The notes under the pieces are model-generated. The model was not told the DNA's origin and made no database searches. It saw only the letters and a program-made list of their open reading frames with translations. DNA of 64,000 nucleotides from Croceicoccus ponticola (GTDB lineage: Bacteria; Pseudomonadota; Alphaproteobacteria; Sphingomonadales; Sphingomonadaceae), in NCBI RefSeq assembly GCF_004004515.1, contig NZ_RXOL01000005.1, forward strand, positions 105,018 through 169,017. Direction: 5' to 3'. The translations under genes were made by a program, and so were the position numbers. This document shows, piece after piece, positions 1-8,585 of the stretch (its first letter is position 1; the number at the start of each line of letters is the position of its first letter).

Positions 1-1
1 A

Positions 2-478
2 TGGGATCTCGACCAGCTCAAGATCGAATTCGAGGAGCTCATCGAGCTGGAGATCGACCTCGATGTCACCGGGTTCTCAGCTCAGGAACAGGACATCATC
101 CTGCTCGATCCGATCGCGGACGGGACGGGCGAAGCAGATGCATGCGAGGAGCCGCCCGACACGCCCGTCAGCCGGATCGGCGACGTCTGGCATTTGGGCG
201 ATCACCGGATCATCTGCGGCAATGCGCTCGAAGAAGCGACCTATACCGCCCTGCTCAATGGCACGTCGGTCCATGCCGTTCTGAGCGATTTTCCGTACAA
301 CGTCCGTATCAAGAATAACGTCAGCGGGCTCGGCAAGAAGGTTCATGACGAGTTCGTCATGGCATCAGGGGAGCTGTCTGATGACGAATGGCAGGCATTC
401 CTCGATCAGGGGATAGCTCGGCTGACAGAGTCGATATTAGATGGATCCGTCCTTTTCGTCTTTATGGACTTCCGCTGA
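2..478 (+). pseudogene. Truncated DNA modification methylase (ParB/N6-N4 methylase type), cut by IS6
   Basis: The reading frame is open from the window edge and runs to an IS6-family end. The segment LGDHRIICGNAL, followed by a sharp-turn motif and then SGLGKK...EFVMASGELSDDEW, matches the region just upstream of and including motif IV in solitary site-specific DNA methyltransferases that often carry a ParB-like N-terminus. The usual DPPY motif reads DFPY here. The frame ends at MDFR immediately before the IS end, so the rest of the catalytic domain is gone, and the N-terminus lies outside the window. It is probably non-functional. Family assignment is by motif recognition only. Confidence 0.7.
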
Positions 479-1294
479 TGCTGTCAGTCTAACGCTAACT
501 TGTCTCTGTCAACGGTCAATCGATCGGATAGATGGACCAGCATGAAACCCATTTCGTTCAAACGACACCGCTTCCCGCCCGATGTAATCCGGCTCGGGGT
601 TTGGCTCTACTACCGCTTCACGTTGAGTCTTCGGGACGTCGAGGATTTGCTCGCCGAAAGGGGAATCGACCTCTGCTACGAGACGGTTCGGTGCTGGGCC
701 AACAAGTTCGGCCCTGCCATCGCTGCCAACATCCGCCGCAAGCGAGGTCGCGCTGATTCAGTCTGGCATCTGGACGAAATGGTCGTCCGGATCAACGGCC
801 AGCGGATGTACATGTGGCGCGCCGTCGACAAGGAAGGCGAGGTTCTTGATGTCCTCGTACAGAAACACCGGAACAAAGAAGCAGCGCTGAAATTGCTACG
901 AAAACTGCTGAAGAACCAAGGTGCCGTCCCCGAAGCCATCGTAACCGATGGCCTGCGATCCTACCCTGCGGCCTTACGTGAGTTGGGTGCCCTCACCCGA
1001 CACCAGCCTGGTCGATTGCGCGACAACAATCGTGCCGAAAATTCACACCTTCCTGTCCGAAGACGGGAACGAAAGATGCAGCGGTTCAAATCCCAAGGCC
1101 AGGCTCAACGCTTCGTTTCCACCCACTCGGCAATCTACAACACCTTCGCCATCCAGCGTCACTTGATCTCCCGAAATACCATGCGCCAATTCCGAACTGC
1201 CGCCATGGCGGAGTGGAACGCTGCATCCGCCGCTGCGGCGTAAGATTTCAGGTTCGAGCCTCCGCTCACCGACGATCAGTTAACGTGACAATCC
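477..1294 (+). mobile_element. IS6-family insertion sequence, about 0.82 kb
   Basis: One transposase gene lies between short imperfect terminal repeats. The left end reads GATGCTGTCA and the right end, on the other strand, GGATTGTCA. The size and single-gene layout fit IS6. It cuts the methylase gene on the left. On the right it abuts IS5/IS1595 debris without an obvious 8-bp duplication, which suggests recombination after insertion. Confidence 0.75.
542..1243 (+). CDS. IS6-family transposase
   Basis: DDE transposase of about 233 residues. The start is placed at MKPISFKRHRFPPDVI, the usual N-terminus of this group; the frame is open a little upstream. The catalytic core is visible as WHLDEMVV, then IVTDGLRSYPAAL, then NRAENSH with the following RRRERKMQRF basic stretch. 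It would catalyse replicative cointegrate formation. It is less similar to the other IS6 copies in the window than they are to each other, so it is a different IS6 subtype. Confidence 0.9.
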   Translation: MKPISFKRHRFPPDVIRLGVWLYYRFTLSLRDVEDLLAERGIDLCYETVRCWANKFGPAIAANIRRKRGRADSVWHLDEMVVRINGQRMYMWRAVDKEGEVLDVLVQKHRNKEAALKLLRKLLKNQGAVPEAIVTDGLRSYPAALRELGALTRHQPGRLRDNNRAENSHLPVRRRERKMQRFKSQGQAQRFVSTHSAIYNTFAIQRHLISRNTMRQFRTAAMAEWNAASAAAA

Positions 1295-1295
1295 C

Positions 1296-1360
1296 GGCTT
1301 GATCCTGCGCATCTGCGCTTCGGACAACCAGATCAGGTCACTCATGGCAGCGCCTCCTCG
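1296..1360 (-). pseudogene. IS5-family transposase N-terminal fragment
   Basis: Read on the minus strand, this starts MSDLIWLSEAQMRRIK and is preceded by the leader GCGAGGAGGCGCTGCC. Both match the beginning of the IS5-type element at about 19.5 kb in this window. Only the first 16 codons and leader survive, between the IS6 right end and the IS1595 remnant. Confidence 0.7.
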
Positions 1361-1570
1361 CGGGGTGCCCACGGTCGGGTGCAGGTGGTGTCCGCACCAC
1401 TGGCAAGAATAGGCACGCTCCGCCTTGATGCGGAACCACTTGGAAGGGCGGTCGCACTTGGGTCACGTGAAACCTTCGCCAAAGCGAACGTCGAACAGAT
1501 GCTGGAGGCAGGTTTCGTCGTCAGGAAACTTGCGAAAGAACTGCGCGGTGGCGAGAGACTTCGTTGTCAT
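1361..1570 (-). pseudogene. IS1595-family (ISXO2-like) transposase N-terminal remnant
   Basis: The minus-strand frame starts MTTKSLATAQFFRKFPDD and contains a zinc-ribbon pattern (PKC then CQWC). The first ribbon cysteine codon is a TGA stop (FT-stop-PKC, expected FTCPKC). The frame then reads PSKWFRIKAERAYSC and HHLHPTVGTP and breaks at the junction with the IS5 fragment. It is therefore doubly dead: an in-frame nonsense change and loss of the DDE domain. Confidence 0.75.
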
Positions 1571-1588
1571 GCCCCATTTTATACATCA

Positions 1589-2266
1589 CTACGTTACGTA
1601 TGGAAAGGGGATACACCCCCAATTTTTTGCTTTAACAGTACTATTTATATGACCTTCATTCCAATTATCGATTAGATGAACAAGTTCGTTGATAGATATA
1701 TTTCTCGAGAATTTGACGCCAAACATTTTTCCGGAACTCCATCGGACATATACATCGATCGCCAAGAGATTTCGAATTTTCAATTCGCAAGGGCGGCCTG
1801 CTTCAAAATTAACCTCACCCTCACACTCTACTTGCGCCCCAGAAAGTGAAATATTATTAATTTTACCATTAATATTTTCACCTTCACTTTCCCCCTCAAC
1901 AGATGTCGAAGTTGAAAACGATATTGGGATACGAATGCCGCGATATGCATTAGCCCGTTCGAAATAGTACTCAGAAAGAATACCAATGGTCTGGGAATTT
2001 CTGACACCGTAGCAGTTCTCATGCTTCCATATGATGGCAGCTTCAACCGCACCCTGCAGTCCATCGTCGTAAACAATTTTTGAACCGATCTCTAAGTCAG
2101 CATCAATCTCGATCTGTGCACCATTTTGGGAAACATTCCTTAACAGTCCGGACACTAAATGGTCATCCACTTCAACAAGGCAGGCAGCAAAAACCGTGTC
2201 AGTGCGGATATCCACTCTGTGATCTCGGCTTCTTACACCTACAGCAAACGCTCGGTCATGAAACAT
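1589..2266 (-). CDS. Tandem PilZ-domain protein
   Basis: This is a 225-residue cytosolic protein with two PilZ-like modules. The first has RSRDHRV followed about 30 residues later by NVSQNGAQI, the RxxxR and [DN]xSxxG pattern of c-di-GMP binding. The second has RGIRI followed by NISLSGAQV. No catalytic or membrane domain is visible, so it should act as a c-di-GMP receptor or adaptor. It resembles the PilZ protein at 18.3-18.9 kb in layout. Its DNA is notably richer in A+T than neighbouring genes. The gene is isolated between IS remnants. The last roughly 20 residues may be an unrelated run-on. Confidence 0.75.
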   Translation of the reverse strand: MFHDRAFAVGVRSRDHRVDIRTDTVFAACLVEVDDHLVSGLLRNVSQNGAQIEIDADLEIGSKIVYDDGLQGAVEAAIIWKHENCYGVRNSQTIGILSEYYFERANAYRGIRIPISFSTSTSVEGESEGENINGKINNISLSGAQVECEGEVNFEAGRPCELKIRNLLAIDVYVRWSSGKMFGVKFSRNISINELVHLIDNWNEGHINSTVKAKNWGCIPFPYVT

Positions 2267-2340
2267 TTAGATACTCCAATAGAGTCCGGCTAAGCTTTAA
2301 GATTAATTACCCTACAAAACGTTAAGAGAAAAAACGGTTT

Positions 2341-2566
2341 CGTCTGCCATCCTAAAGCTGCCTCGGCGGCGTTGCCATCTGACTGCATGGGCTTCCCACA
2401 CGGCCACCGCAAGACGACCACGCTGGTCGCCGGCCTGCGCATGACCGGCATGGTCGCGCCGATGGTGCTGGACGGCCCGATCAACGGCGACTGGTTCGAA
2501 GCCTGCGTAACTCAGGTCCTCGTGCCCGAACTGCGGCCCGGCGACGTCGTCATCATGGACAACCTG
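2341..2566 (+). pseudogene. IS630-family transposase, central part (left of IS5 insertion)
   Basis: The frame reads GFPHGHRKTTTLVAGLRMTG, then DGPINGDWF and VIMDNL, which is the central DDE region of an IS630 transposase including the second acidic residue. The 5' end of the element is missing. The gene is interrupted after MDNL by the IS5 element and resumes at 3836. Confidence 0.8.
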
Positions 2567-3835
2567 GGCGCCTCCATCAACCTATCGACATTCGGCGGGT
2601 GATTTGATTCACTCGACCTGACGGGAGGTGGCGATGCGTCAGGCGGGATTGTTTGGACTGTCGGAACATCTGAAGCGGCTGTCGGCCTACGGCGATCCGC
2701 TGGAGGAACTGGGGCGGATCATCGACTTCGAGGCATTTCGCCCGGTCCTGGTCGCGGCGCTGGCTTACGGTGACGGTGCAAAGGGCGGACGTCCGCCCTA
2801 TGATCCGGTGGCAATGCTCAAGGTGCTGCTCCTGGCGGCGCAGAACAGTGTCAGCGATGCGCGGATGGAGTATTTGATCCGGGATCGGCTGAGTTGGTTG
2901 CGCTTCCTGGGCTTCGACCTTGGCGTGGCGACGCCGGATGCCAACACGATCCGCCTTTTCCGCGAGAAGCTCACCGAGGCCGGCGCGTTGGACGCGCTGT
3001 TTGCCGATTTTGACATTCAGCTCAAGGAACGGGGCTACCTCGCCATGGGCGGGCAGATCGTTGATGCCACACTGGTGGCGGCACCCAAGCAGCGAAACAC
3101 CCGGGCCGAGAAGGACGCGATCAAGGAAGGCAAGACGGCCGACGAGATATGGCCCGACGAACCCGCCAGGGCGGCGCAGAAGGACACGGACGCACGCTGG
3201 ACGCTGAAGTTCGCCAAGGCCAGACCCACGCCCGACGGCAAGCCGGGGATCGACATCGCCATCCCGAGCTTCGGCTACAAGAGCAGCATCTCGATCTGCC
3301 GGGGCTTCGGTTTCATCCGCAAATGCAAGGTCACAGACGCTGCGCGCTTTGATGGGCGCATGCTTCGCGACGTCGGGACGGGCGACAATATCGCCTCCGA
3401 TGTGTGGGCCGATACCGCCTATCGCAGCCAGACCAACGAGTGGTGGCTCAAGCGCCAAGGCCGGGTCAGCCGCATCCATCGCAAGAAGCCAAGGGGCAAA
3501 CCGATGTCGGAGCGCACCGCGAAGGCGAACGCCGCCAAATCCAGGGTTCGTGCCCGCGTCGAGCATGTCTTCGCTCAGCAGAAGGACAAGATGGGCCTGT
3601 TCATCCGCACCATCGGTATCAAGCGCGCCGAGGCCAAGATCACGCTCGCCAATCTGGCCTACAATATGCACCGCCTGATCTTCCACGAACGACGAGCAAC
3701 GACGGGATAAGTGCGTCCGGAAATCAGAAAATCCCCCGGAAATGGCGGAATAGAGCCGCCAAAGGCCATCATCTACGCCCAAATCGGCGCCGCCGGCCCG
3801 AACACGCTCAGAACATCGAGTTGATGGAGGTCCCC
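2567..3835 (+). mobile_element. IS5-family insertion sequence, 1269 bp, nested in IS630
   Basis: Terminal repeats share the word CCTCCATCAAC in inverted orientation (2570-2580 and about 3820-3830). The bases ACCTG occur on both sides (2562-2566 and 3836-3840) and would be the target duplication. Joining the flanks at ACCTG restores the IS630 reading [11 protein letters not shown], which confirms the boundaries and the insertion order. Confidence 0.85.
2634..3710 (+). CDS. IS5-family transposase
   Basis: DDE transposase of 358 residues starting MRQAGLFGLSEHL. The ATG at 2634 is preferred because GGGAGGTGGCG precedes it; a GTG lies two codons upstream. Visible family features are RLSWLRFLGFDLG, QIVDATLVAAPKQR around the first catalytic aspartate, the second acidic region near VWADTAYRS, and RARVEHVFAQQK with the final glutamate. 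The frame is intact and the ends are recognisable, so this copy could be active. Confidence 0.9.
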   Translation: MRQAGLFGLSEHLKRLSAYGDPLEELGRIIDFEAFRPVLVAALAYGDGAKGGRPPYDPVAMLKVLLLAAQNSVSDARMEYLIRDRLSWLRFLGFDLGVATPDANTIRLFREKLTEAGALDALFADFDIQLKERGYLAMGGQIVDATLVAAPKQRNTRAEKDAIKEGKTADEIWPDEPARAAQKDTDARWTLKFAKARPTPDGKPGIDIAIPSFGYKSSISICRGFGFIRKCKVTDAARFDGRMLRDVGTGDNIASDVWADTAYRSQTNEWWLKRQGRVSRIHRKKPRGKPMSERTAKANAAKSRVRARVEHVFAQQKDKMGLFIRTIGIKRAEAKITLANLAYNMHRLIFHERRATTG

Positions 3836-4104
3836 ACCTGTCGAGCCACAAGCGCGCATCGGTGCGAGAACGGATCGAAGCGGCAGGCGCAACCTTGCGC
3901 TTCCTCCCGCCCTACAGCCCCGACTTCAGTCCGATCGAGAAGGCATTCTCAAAGCTCAAAGCTCAAAGCTCAAAGCCATGTTGCGGAAGATCGGCAAGCG
4001 GACGGTGAACGGCCTCTGGGGGCCTGATCGGCGATCTCGTCGATATCTTCAAGCCAAACGAACGCGCCAATTACTTCATATTGTGCGGCTATGATCCAGA
4101 CTGA
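3836..4104 (+). pseudogene. IS630-family transposase, C-terminal part, frameshifted
   Basis: This continues the interrupted gene: [18 protein letters not shown], then [22 protein letters not shown] with the terminal catalytic glutamate. A run of four copies of the 7-base unit TCAAAGC (about 3949-3977) replaces the expected two, which adds 14 bases and shifts the frame. The last part ([13 protein letters not shown]...CGYDPD) is read only in another frame. The element ends near 4120 with a repeat that recurs near 19420-19450. Confidence 0.8.
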
Positions 4105-4437
4105 TCGAAGACCGCTCTAGGCTCAGGACCGGCACGATGGCCCTGTAATGATCTCGGCCCGCTTGTGAAGCGCATCTGCTGATGCGGCCTGCATTCGATC
4201 GCATCGAGGCGGACCGGCATCAGCCGACAATTACGCTGGTGTCCAGCCCCGCCCTTAAGCCCTTGCTCCCCGCCTGCAGTAAGCATCTTGGCAAAGACGA
4301 TCGGACGGCTGCAGATTGCCATCATCAAGAAGGGGCGCGCGATGCCTATCCGCCCAACTGGATCGGCAAGCGGTGCGATGGCCTTGCAATCAAATGGTTG
4401 CGGGCAGGCCTCTGCCCGACTGGTCAGTGCGCGGCCA
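4105..4437. other. Region without a recognised gene
   Basis: It begins with the end of the IS630 element and a TAGGCTCAGGACC word that also occurs at the left end of the IS5 element at 19463. I find no reading frame here that looks like a known protein. It is probably scrambled mobile DNA downstream of the small ORF at 4438-4593. Confidence 0.4.
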
Positions 4438-4593
4438 TCACTTTTTGTCCCTGGTCAGGAGACGGCCCAATTCATCTCGGTCGATTGGCCATTGGATTGC
4501 TACGCCATCATTTTTCGCCAGATCCTCGATACAACCAATCGACCTCAGCACGGGCTTTGACCATTTCTTCTTCGGCACAATGGGTTCACCCAT
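4438..4593 (-). CDS. Small ORF, possible RiPP (lasso-like) precursor or orphan peptide
   Basis: A 51-codon frame starts MGEPIVPKKKWSKPVLRSIG. The sequence CAGGAG lies seven bases before the ATG, a strong ribosome site. KKKWSKPVL followed by a glycine four residues on resembles the [YW]xxPxL...G leader motif bound by the recognition element of lasso-peptide systems. The expected threonine and a clear core are not obvious, and the tail VAIQWPIDRDELGRLL is charged. No processing enzymes are nearby. It could be an orphaned precursor, a small regulatory protein or chance. Confidence 0.35.
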   Translation of the reverse strand: MGEPIVPKKKWSKPVLRSIGCIEDLAKNDGVAIQWPIDRDELGRLLTRDKK

Positions 4594-4732
4594 ACTAAAA
4601 CTCCTGAGGTACACACCGAAACACGGCTTTACCGATTTGTTCTAAATCCGTTTTCCCCGCTGTGCAAGGGAGCTGGAGCGGACCTTCGGGTTTCGTTTGG
4701 CGGCGCGGTGTTCTGCCAGTCTGGCAACGGCG

Positions 4733-5504
4733 TTAATGTCTATGGTGCAACCATAGGCGAATGCTAGCGAGGTTAAGGAAGCTGGCGAAGGACAACGCGG
4801 TTTTGTCGTAACGCGTGGCGATCCGACGGGATTGATTGACTTTGTTGAACATTCGCTCGATGCGATTACGATCCTTGTACCGCCGATAGTCCGGATGCTG
4901 TAGAACCTTGCGGTTCGAGCGGGGCGGGATGATCGGCAGAATGCCCCGGATCAGCAGGCGTTCACGCAAGCGATCCCCGTCATATACCTTGTCCGCAAGC
5001 AGCGCCTTGGGTGCAGCGACAGGGATCGCCATCAGCGGCTCGGCAGCGATGTAATCGGATGCTTCGCCGCCGGTCAGGAGGAAGCAGAGAGGGCGTCCTT
5101 GATTATCACATCGATCGTGGATCTTGCTCGTAAAGCCACCGCGTGATCGACCAAAAGCCTCCTTATGAGTCCCCCCTTGCGCCGGCGGCCTGCGAATGGC
5201 CCCGGACGCTCGTGCTGTCGATCATGTGCTGCCAGTCGTCAGTCAGCCCCAGATCGACCAGCGTTTACAGCAAGGCATCCCACACACCCTGCTCAGCCCA
5301 TCGCCGGAACCGGACATAGAGCGAGTTCCACTTGCCGTAGCGCTCATGCATGTCACGCCAGGGGCAACCGACCCGCAGGACGTGGAGCATTCCATTAAGA
5401 AAACGCCGGCTGTCGCCTGCCGGGCGAGCCCAGCGGCCCCGCTCAGACGGCAGCAGAGGTCCGATCACTTTCCATTCTTCGTCCGTCAAATCCCCACGCG
5501 CCAT
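4733..5504 (-). pseudogene. IS5-family (IS427-like) transposase, degenerate
   Basis: The N-terminal part reads MARGDLTDEEWKVIGPLLPS and then CPWRDMHERYGKW. It is stopped by TAA after VWDALL (about 5264). The expected continuation TLVDLGLTDDW and DSTSVRGH follows in the same frame. A run of G residues near 5175 then causes a frameshift, after which THKEAFGRSRGG, CDNQGRPL and the C-terminal half (LLADKVYDGDRLR, RIERMFNKVNQSRR) follow. One nonsense change and one shift make it inactive, although some IS427 relatives use programmed shifting at this point. The right end, CTGTTGACAAAAG on the minus strand, lies near 5580; the left end is not clear. Confidence 0.8.
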
Positions 5505-5817
5505 GGCTGCTCCCGCAAAAGCAGCCTTGAATCAGCCAGTGGCGGTTCTGGGAATCCCTACCGATCTTTTGTCAACAGGGCCTAGATGCCGACATGGGTC
5601 GGCGTCTAGGATACTCGCTTTCCTTTCTTTGCGCTGATCGCTGCGGCACAAGAATCTCGCCCCCGATTAAAATCAGGCAATCGCATCGCATACAACCAGT
5701 CGCACCGATTGGCCGTAGCGGGATGACCTGCCTCATCACGGTGACCCACCAGATAAGTTACAGTTCCAGCGAACTGAAGCGCTTATGATCATTGTCAGCA
5801 TAAATTTAACTGCCGTG

Positions 5818-6061
5818 ACTCGATGAGCCGACGCGGCAACTGCCATGACATTGCCGTTGCCGGGAGTTTCTTCTCGTCACTCAAGCCGGCGTCGGACCTA
5901 ACAATACACGCGAGGAAGCCAGGCAGGACGTATTCGATTACACCGAAATGTTCTACAACCCGGTGCGCAAGCACGTCAGGAACGGGATGCTGTCACCCGT
6001 CGAGTTCGAACGGCAGCAGGTTTTGAAAGCGGAAGGCGTCTAGAAAACTAGGGGCTATTCA
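5818..6061 (+). pseudogene. IS3-family OrfB C-terminal fragment with right terminal repeat
   Basis: The reading MSRRGNCHDIAVAGSFFSSLK is followed, after a frameshift, by EARQDVFDYTEMFYNPVRKH and GMLSPVEFERQQVLKAEGV, the C-terminus of an IS3-family integrase. The terminal repeat TGAATAGCCCCTAGTTTTC, read on the minus strand, ends at 6061. The same element type supplies the left-end fragment at 21645-21985, so the two pieces may derive from one element or from two copies. Confidence 0.8.
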
Positions 6062-6154
6062 CTCAGACCAATCGGGCGCTTCAATTTCGATCTGTTGCGA
6101 TGCCTAGCGATGCGCTATCAGCGCGAATATCGTTAGCGAAATTACGCAGGGTCT

Positions 6155-7114
6155 ATGGAAAGCAGCAATTGGATCGAACGACGCGTAAACAAAGGACACG
6201 ACCTCACCCTGAGACGGTCATTTCTATTCCATACATCAAAACGATTTGCATATAGATTTTTGGTGGCCGGATTTGCGTTGGCTGCGACGGCCGATGTACA
6301 AGCACCCGACTCAGTCTGGTTTGGCCCCATCTACTTGTTTTTGATAGCTTTTTCGGCATGGACAGTAAGTGGTCTGCTTGCGGTCACCCTCGGCGTGCTT
6401 GCACTAGCAATCAACTGGACGACTAGCGGATTCAGCCTCTACCCATATGGCCCTGAGTCCGCGCTGGCAAATGCCGCGCTCCGTTTTCTTTCCATGCTGA
6501 TGATCGTGGGAGTTCTGATACTCGCCCGCCGTTCCTGCGAACGCGAGTGGCAGCTTGCACGGGCAGACCCCTTGACAGGAGCACTTAACCGGCAGGCATT
6601 TTTTGAGGCAGTTCAGGCATCACCGGATAGTGACCAGTGGTGTGCCCTAGCTTTTGCCGATGTCGACGGACTCAAGAAATTCAATGACGAACGAGGTCAC
6701 GGGGCGGGTGATCGAGCATTACAAATCTTTGCAGCGAGTGTAAAAAAAGCAATTCGCAAAGGCGATCTATTCGCAAGAATTGGGGGAGATGAATTTCTTG
6801 TTTTCATGAAAATCAACGACATCAATTTCGTAAATCAGATTGCCGAGAGATTATATTCTGCCACATGTGCAAAACTCAATCAAACGACAAGTTTGCCATG
6901 CAGCTGGGGCGTATTACTGCTTCCGCCAGGGCCCCGGCAGATTGACAATGAGATTAGAGCTGCAGACGCTCTGATGTATCAAACGAAAAGAACGGGGGCA
7001 GGCTTTGGCCTCGCCCGATACTGCCCCGAAAAGGATGTATTCGAGCCCTTCGACGGTGAAATATTGCCGCACGACGGCACCGTGATCCGATCAAAAAAAC
7101 GAGAATCTGTTTAG
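6155..7114 (+). CDS. Membrane-anchored diguanylate cyclase (GGDEF)
   Basis: This is a 319-residue protein. The N-terminal 125 residues hold about four hydrophobic segments (about 33-47, 55-70, 72-90, 108-124), followed by a GGDEF domain starting at DPLTGALNRQAFF. The active loop ARIGGDEF is intact at about 210-214, and RKGD five residues upstream fits the inhibitory I-site (RxxD). It should make c-di-GMP at the inner membrane and be feedback-controlled. It stands alone on its strand, 1.6 kb upstream of the glycosyltransferase operon, with an IS3 element inserted between them. The start lacks a strong ribosome site, so the true start is uncertain by a few codons. Confidence 0.88.
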   Translation: MESSNWIERRVNKGHDLTLRRSFLFHTSKRFAYRFLVAGFALAATADVQAPDSVWFGPIYLFLIAFSAWTVSGLLAVTLGVLALAINWTTSGFSLYPYGPESALANAALRFLSMLMIVGVLILARRSCEREWQLARADPLTGALNRQAFFEAVQASPDSDQWCALAFADVDGLKKFNDERGHGAGDRALQIFAASVKKAIRKGDLFARIGGDEFLVFMKINDINFVNQIAERLYSATCAKLNQTTSLPCSWGVLLLPPGPRQIDNEIRAADALMYQTKRTGAGFGLARYCPEKDVFEPFDGEILPHDGTVIRSKKRESV

Positions 7115-7412
7115 CTTATACCAACACGCCGTAATCATGACTCATGGGCCATTGGCGCAGGCCGAAACGATAGCGCCATGGGCGCCAGCTACCGCGTGCC
7201 GGGGGCGAGGGAAATGAGCTCGTCCATCGTTCGCTCCTCGGTTGAAGGAGCCGAATTGTTCTGCCTGCACCCGGCCTTGCTCAAATCCATCCGTGATCTC
7301 TACTGTTCTAACCGGACTTCACCGCCGGCACCCCGCCCGCGCAGTGAGGTGTGAGGTGGTCCCGCCTTCTTGGACAGTTTGGCGGCTAAGTTAAGCTAAT
7401 CCCGGTTGTCGT

Positions 7413-8585
7413 TCACGCCGCCTGTCTGATCATCAGATCATGGGGGGCATGCCCCCCATGATCTGATTGCCCGATCCTCCGATAGGCCTCGACCGGAGTT
7501 CGTCCGGCCAGGCCCGAGTGCGGGCGCTGGGTGTTGTAATAGGTGATCCATCGGCCAAGGCCAGCCCGCAGCTCTGAGCCGGTCTCAAAGGCATGGAGGT
7601 AGACGCACTCGTACTTCAGGGAGCGCCAGAGGCGCTCGATGAAGACGTTGTCCATCCATCGCCCCCGGCCATCCATGCTGATGCGGACGTCGGCGTCGCG
7701 CAGCACGCTGGTGAAGGCGAAGCTGGTGAACTGGCTGCCCTGGTCGGTGTTGATGATCTCGGGCCTCCCGTAGCGGGCCAGTGCTTCCTCCAGCGCCGCG
7801 ACGCAGAACCCCGCATCCATCGTGTTGGACAATCGCCAGGCCAGCACCTTGCGGGTCGCCCAGTCCATGACCGCCACCAGATAGAGGAAGCCACGACGCA
7901 TCGGGATGTAGGTCACATCGGCGCACCAGACGTGATTGGGCCGCTCGATCACCAGCTTGCGCAGCAGATACGGATAGACCAGGTGCTGCGGGTGCGGATC
8001 GCTGGTCCTTGGCCGCTGGTAGATCGGCGTCAGCCCCATCTTCGCCATGAGCCGCCGCGCCCGGCGCCGACCGACATCGTGCCCGGCTCGCCGCAAGTGC
8101 CGCGCCATTTGGCGGCTGCCGTACCACGGACACTCCATGAACGTCTCGTCGATTGCCGCCATCAGCGCCAGCGTCTCTTCCGTTTCCGGCACCGGCGCAT
8201 AGTAAAACGACGAGCGGCTCATCCGCAGCAGGCGGCACTGCGCCGCGATCGACAGGCGGTGGTGAGCAGGTTCGACCATCGCCCGCCTCCGGTCCACGCT
8301 CATCGACCGAAGGCTTTCGCTAAAAAATCCCGCTCCACCACCAACTGCCCGTTCTTGGCGTGCAGTTTCTCCACCTCGCTCTCGCTGACGGCCCTGGCCG
8401 CATCGCCGGCGCCGGAGAACGTGCTCGCCATCCCGTCGATGGGCCTGGCGCTTCCAGGACGCAATCATCGTGTGGTGAACACCGTGCTTGGCTGCCAGTT
8501 CCGCCAGCGTCAGGTCGCCACGGATCGCCTCCAGTGCGACCTTGGCCTTGAAATCTGCGCTGTAGCGCTTCCTCGTCGTCTTCAT
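7413..8585 (-). CDS. IS3-family transposase, OrfA and OrfB fused by an indel
   Basis: OrfB is complete from MSVDRRRAMVEPAH onwards. It has DDE-type landmarks ADVTYIPMRRG, NTDQGSQFTS and ERLWRSLKYE. The OrfA part starts MKTTRKRYSADFKAKVALEA and is normal up to WKRQA. An extra base (GCCCATC where GCCATC is expected) then shifts it, so residues of the OrfA leucine-zipper region are read out of frame until the natural OrfA/OrfB shift site. The result is a 390-codon continuous frame with a nonsense linker. The original frame (DGMASTFSGAG to ERDFLAKAFGR) is still legible. Activity is doubtful. Confidence 0.8.
   Translation of the reverse strand: MKTTRKRYSADFKAKVALEAIRGDLTLAELAAKHGVHHTMIASWKRQAHRRDGEHVLRRRRCGQGRQRERGGETARQERAVGGGAGFFSESLRSMSVDRRRAMVEPAHHRLSIAAQCRLLRMSRSSFYYAPVPETEETLALMAAIDETFMECPWYGSRQMARHLRRAGHDVGRRRARRLMAKMGLTPIYQRPRTSDPHPQHLVYPYLLRKLVIERPNHVWCADVTYIPMRRGFLYLVAVMDWATRKVLAWRLSNTMDAGFCVAALEEALARYGRPEIINTDQGSQFTSFAFTSVLRDADVRISMDGRGRWMDNVFIERLWRSLKYECVYLHAFETGSELRAGLGRWITYYNTQRPHSGLAGRTPVEAYRRIGQSDHGGHAPHDLMIRQAA
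7432..7467. repeat. Perfect 36-bp palindrome in the transposase 3' end
   Basis: The arms read ATCAGATCATGGGGGG, the centre is CATG, and the second arm is the exact reverse complement. It lies inside the last 20 codons of the IS3 transposase (HGGHAPHDLMI) and is conserved unchanged in the second copy at 18126-18161. A hairpin of this strength in both strands could act as a terminator or a translation brake for the element. Confidence 0.85.

Noticed and set aside
2577..3851. 424-codon minus-strand frame
   Set aside because: It mirrors the IS5 transposase, whose plus-strand product is clearly recognisable.
5581..5610. Hairpin-like TAGATGCCG...CGGCGTCTAG word also found at 21281-21307, first taken for a REP-type repeat
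   Set aside because: The second occurrence lies in the istA reading frame (RRRPITAS), so the shared word is better explained as a leftover piece of the same IS21 type.
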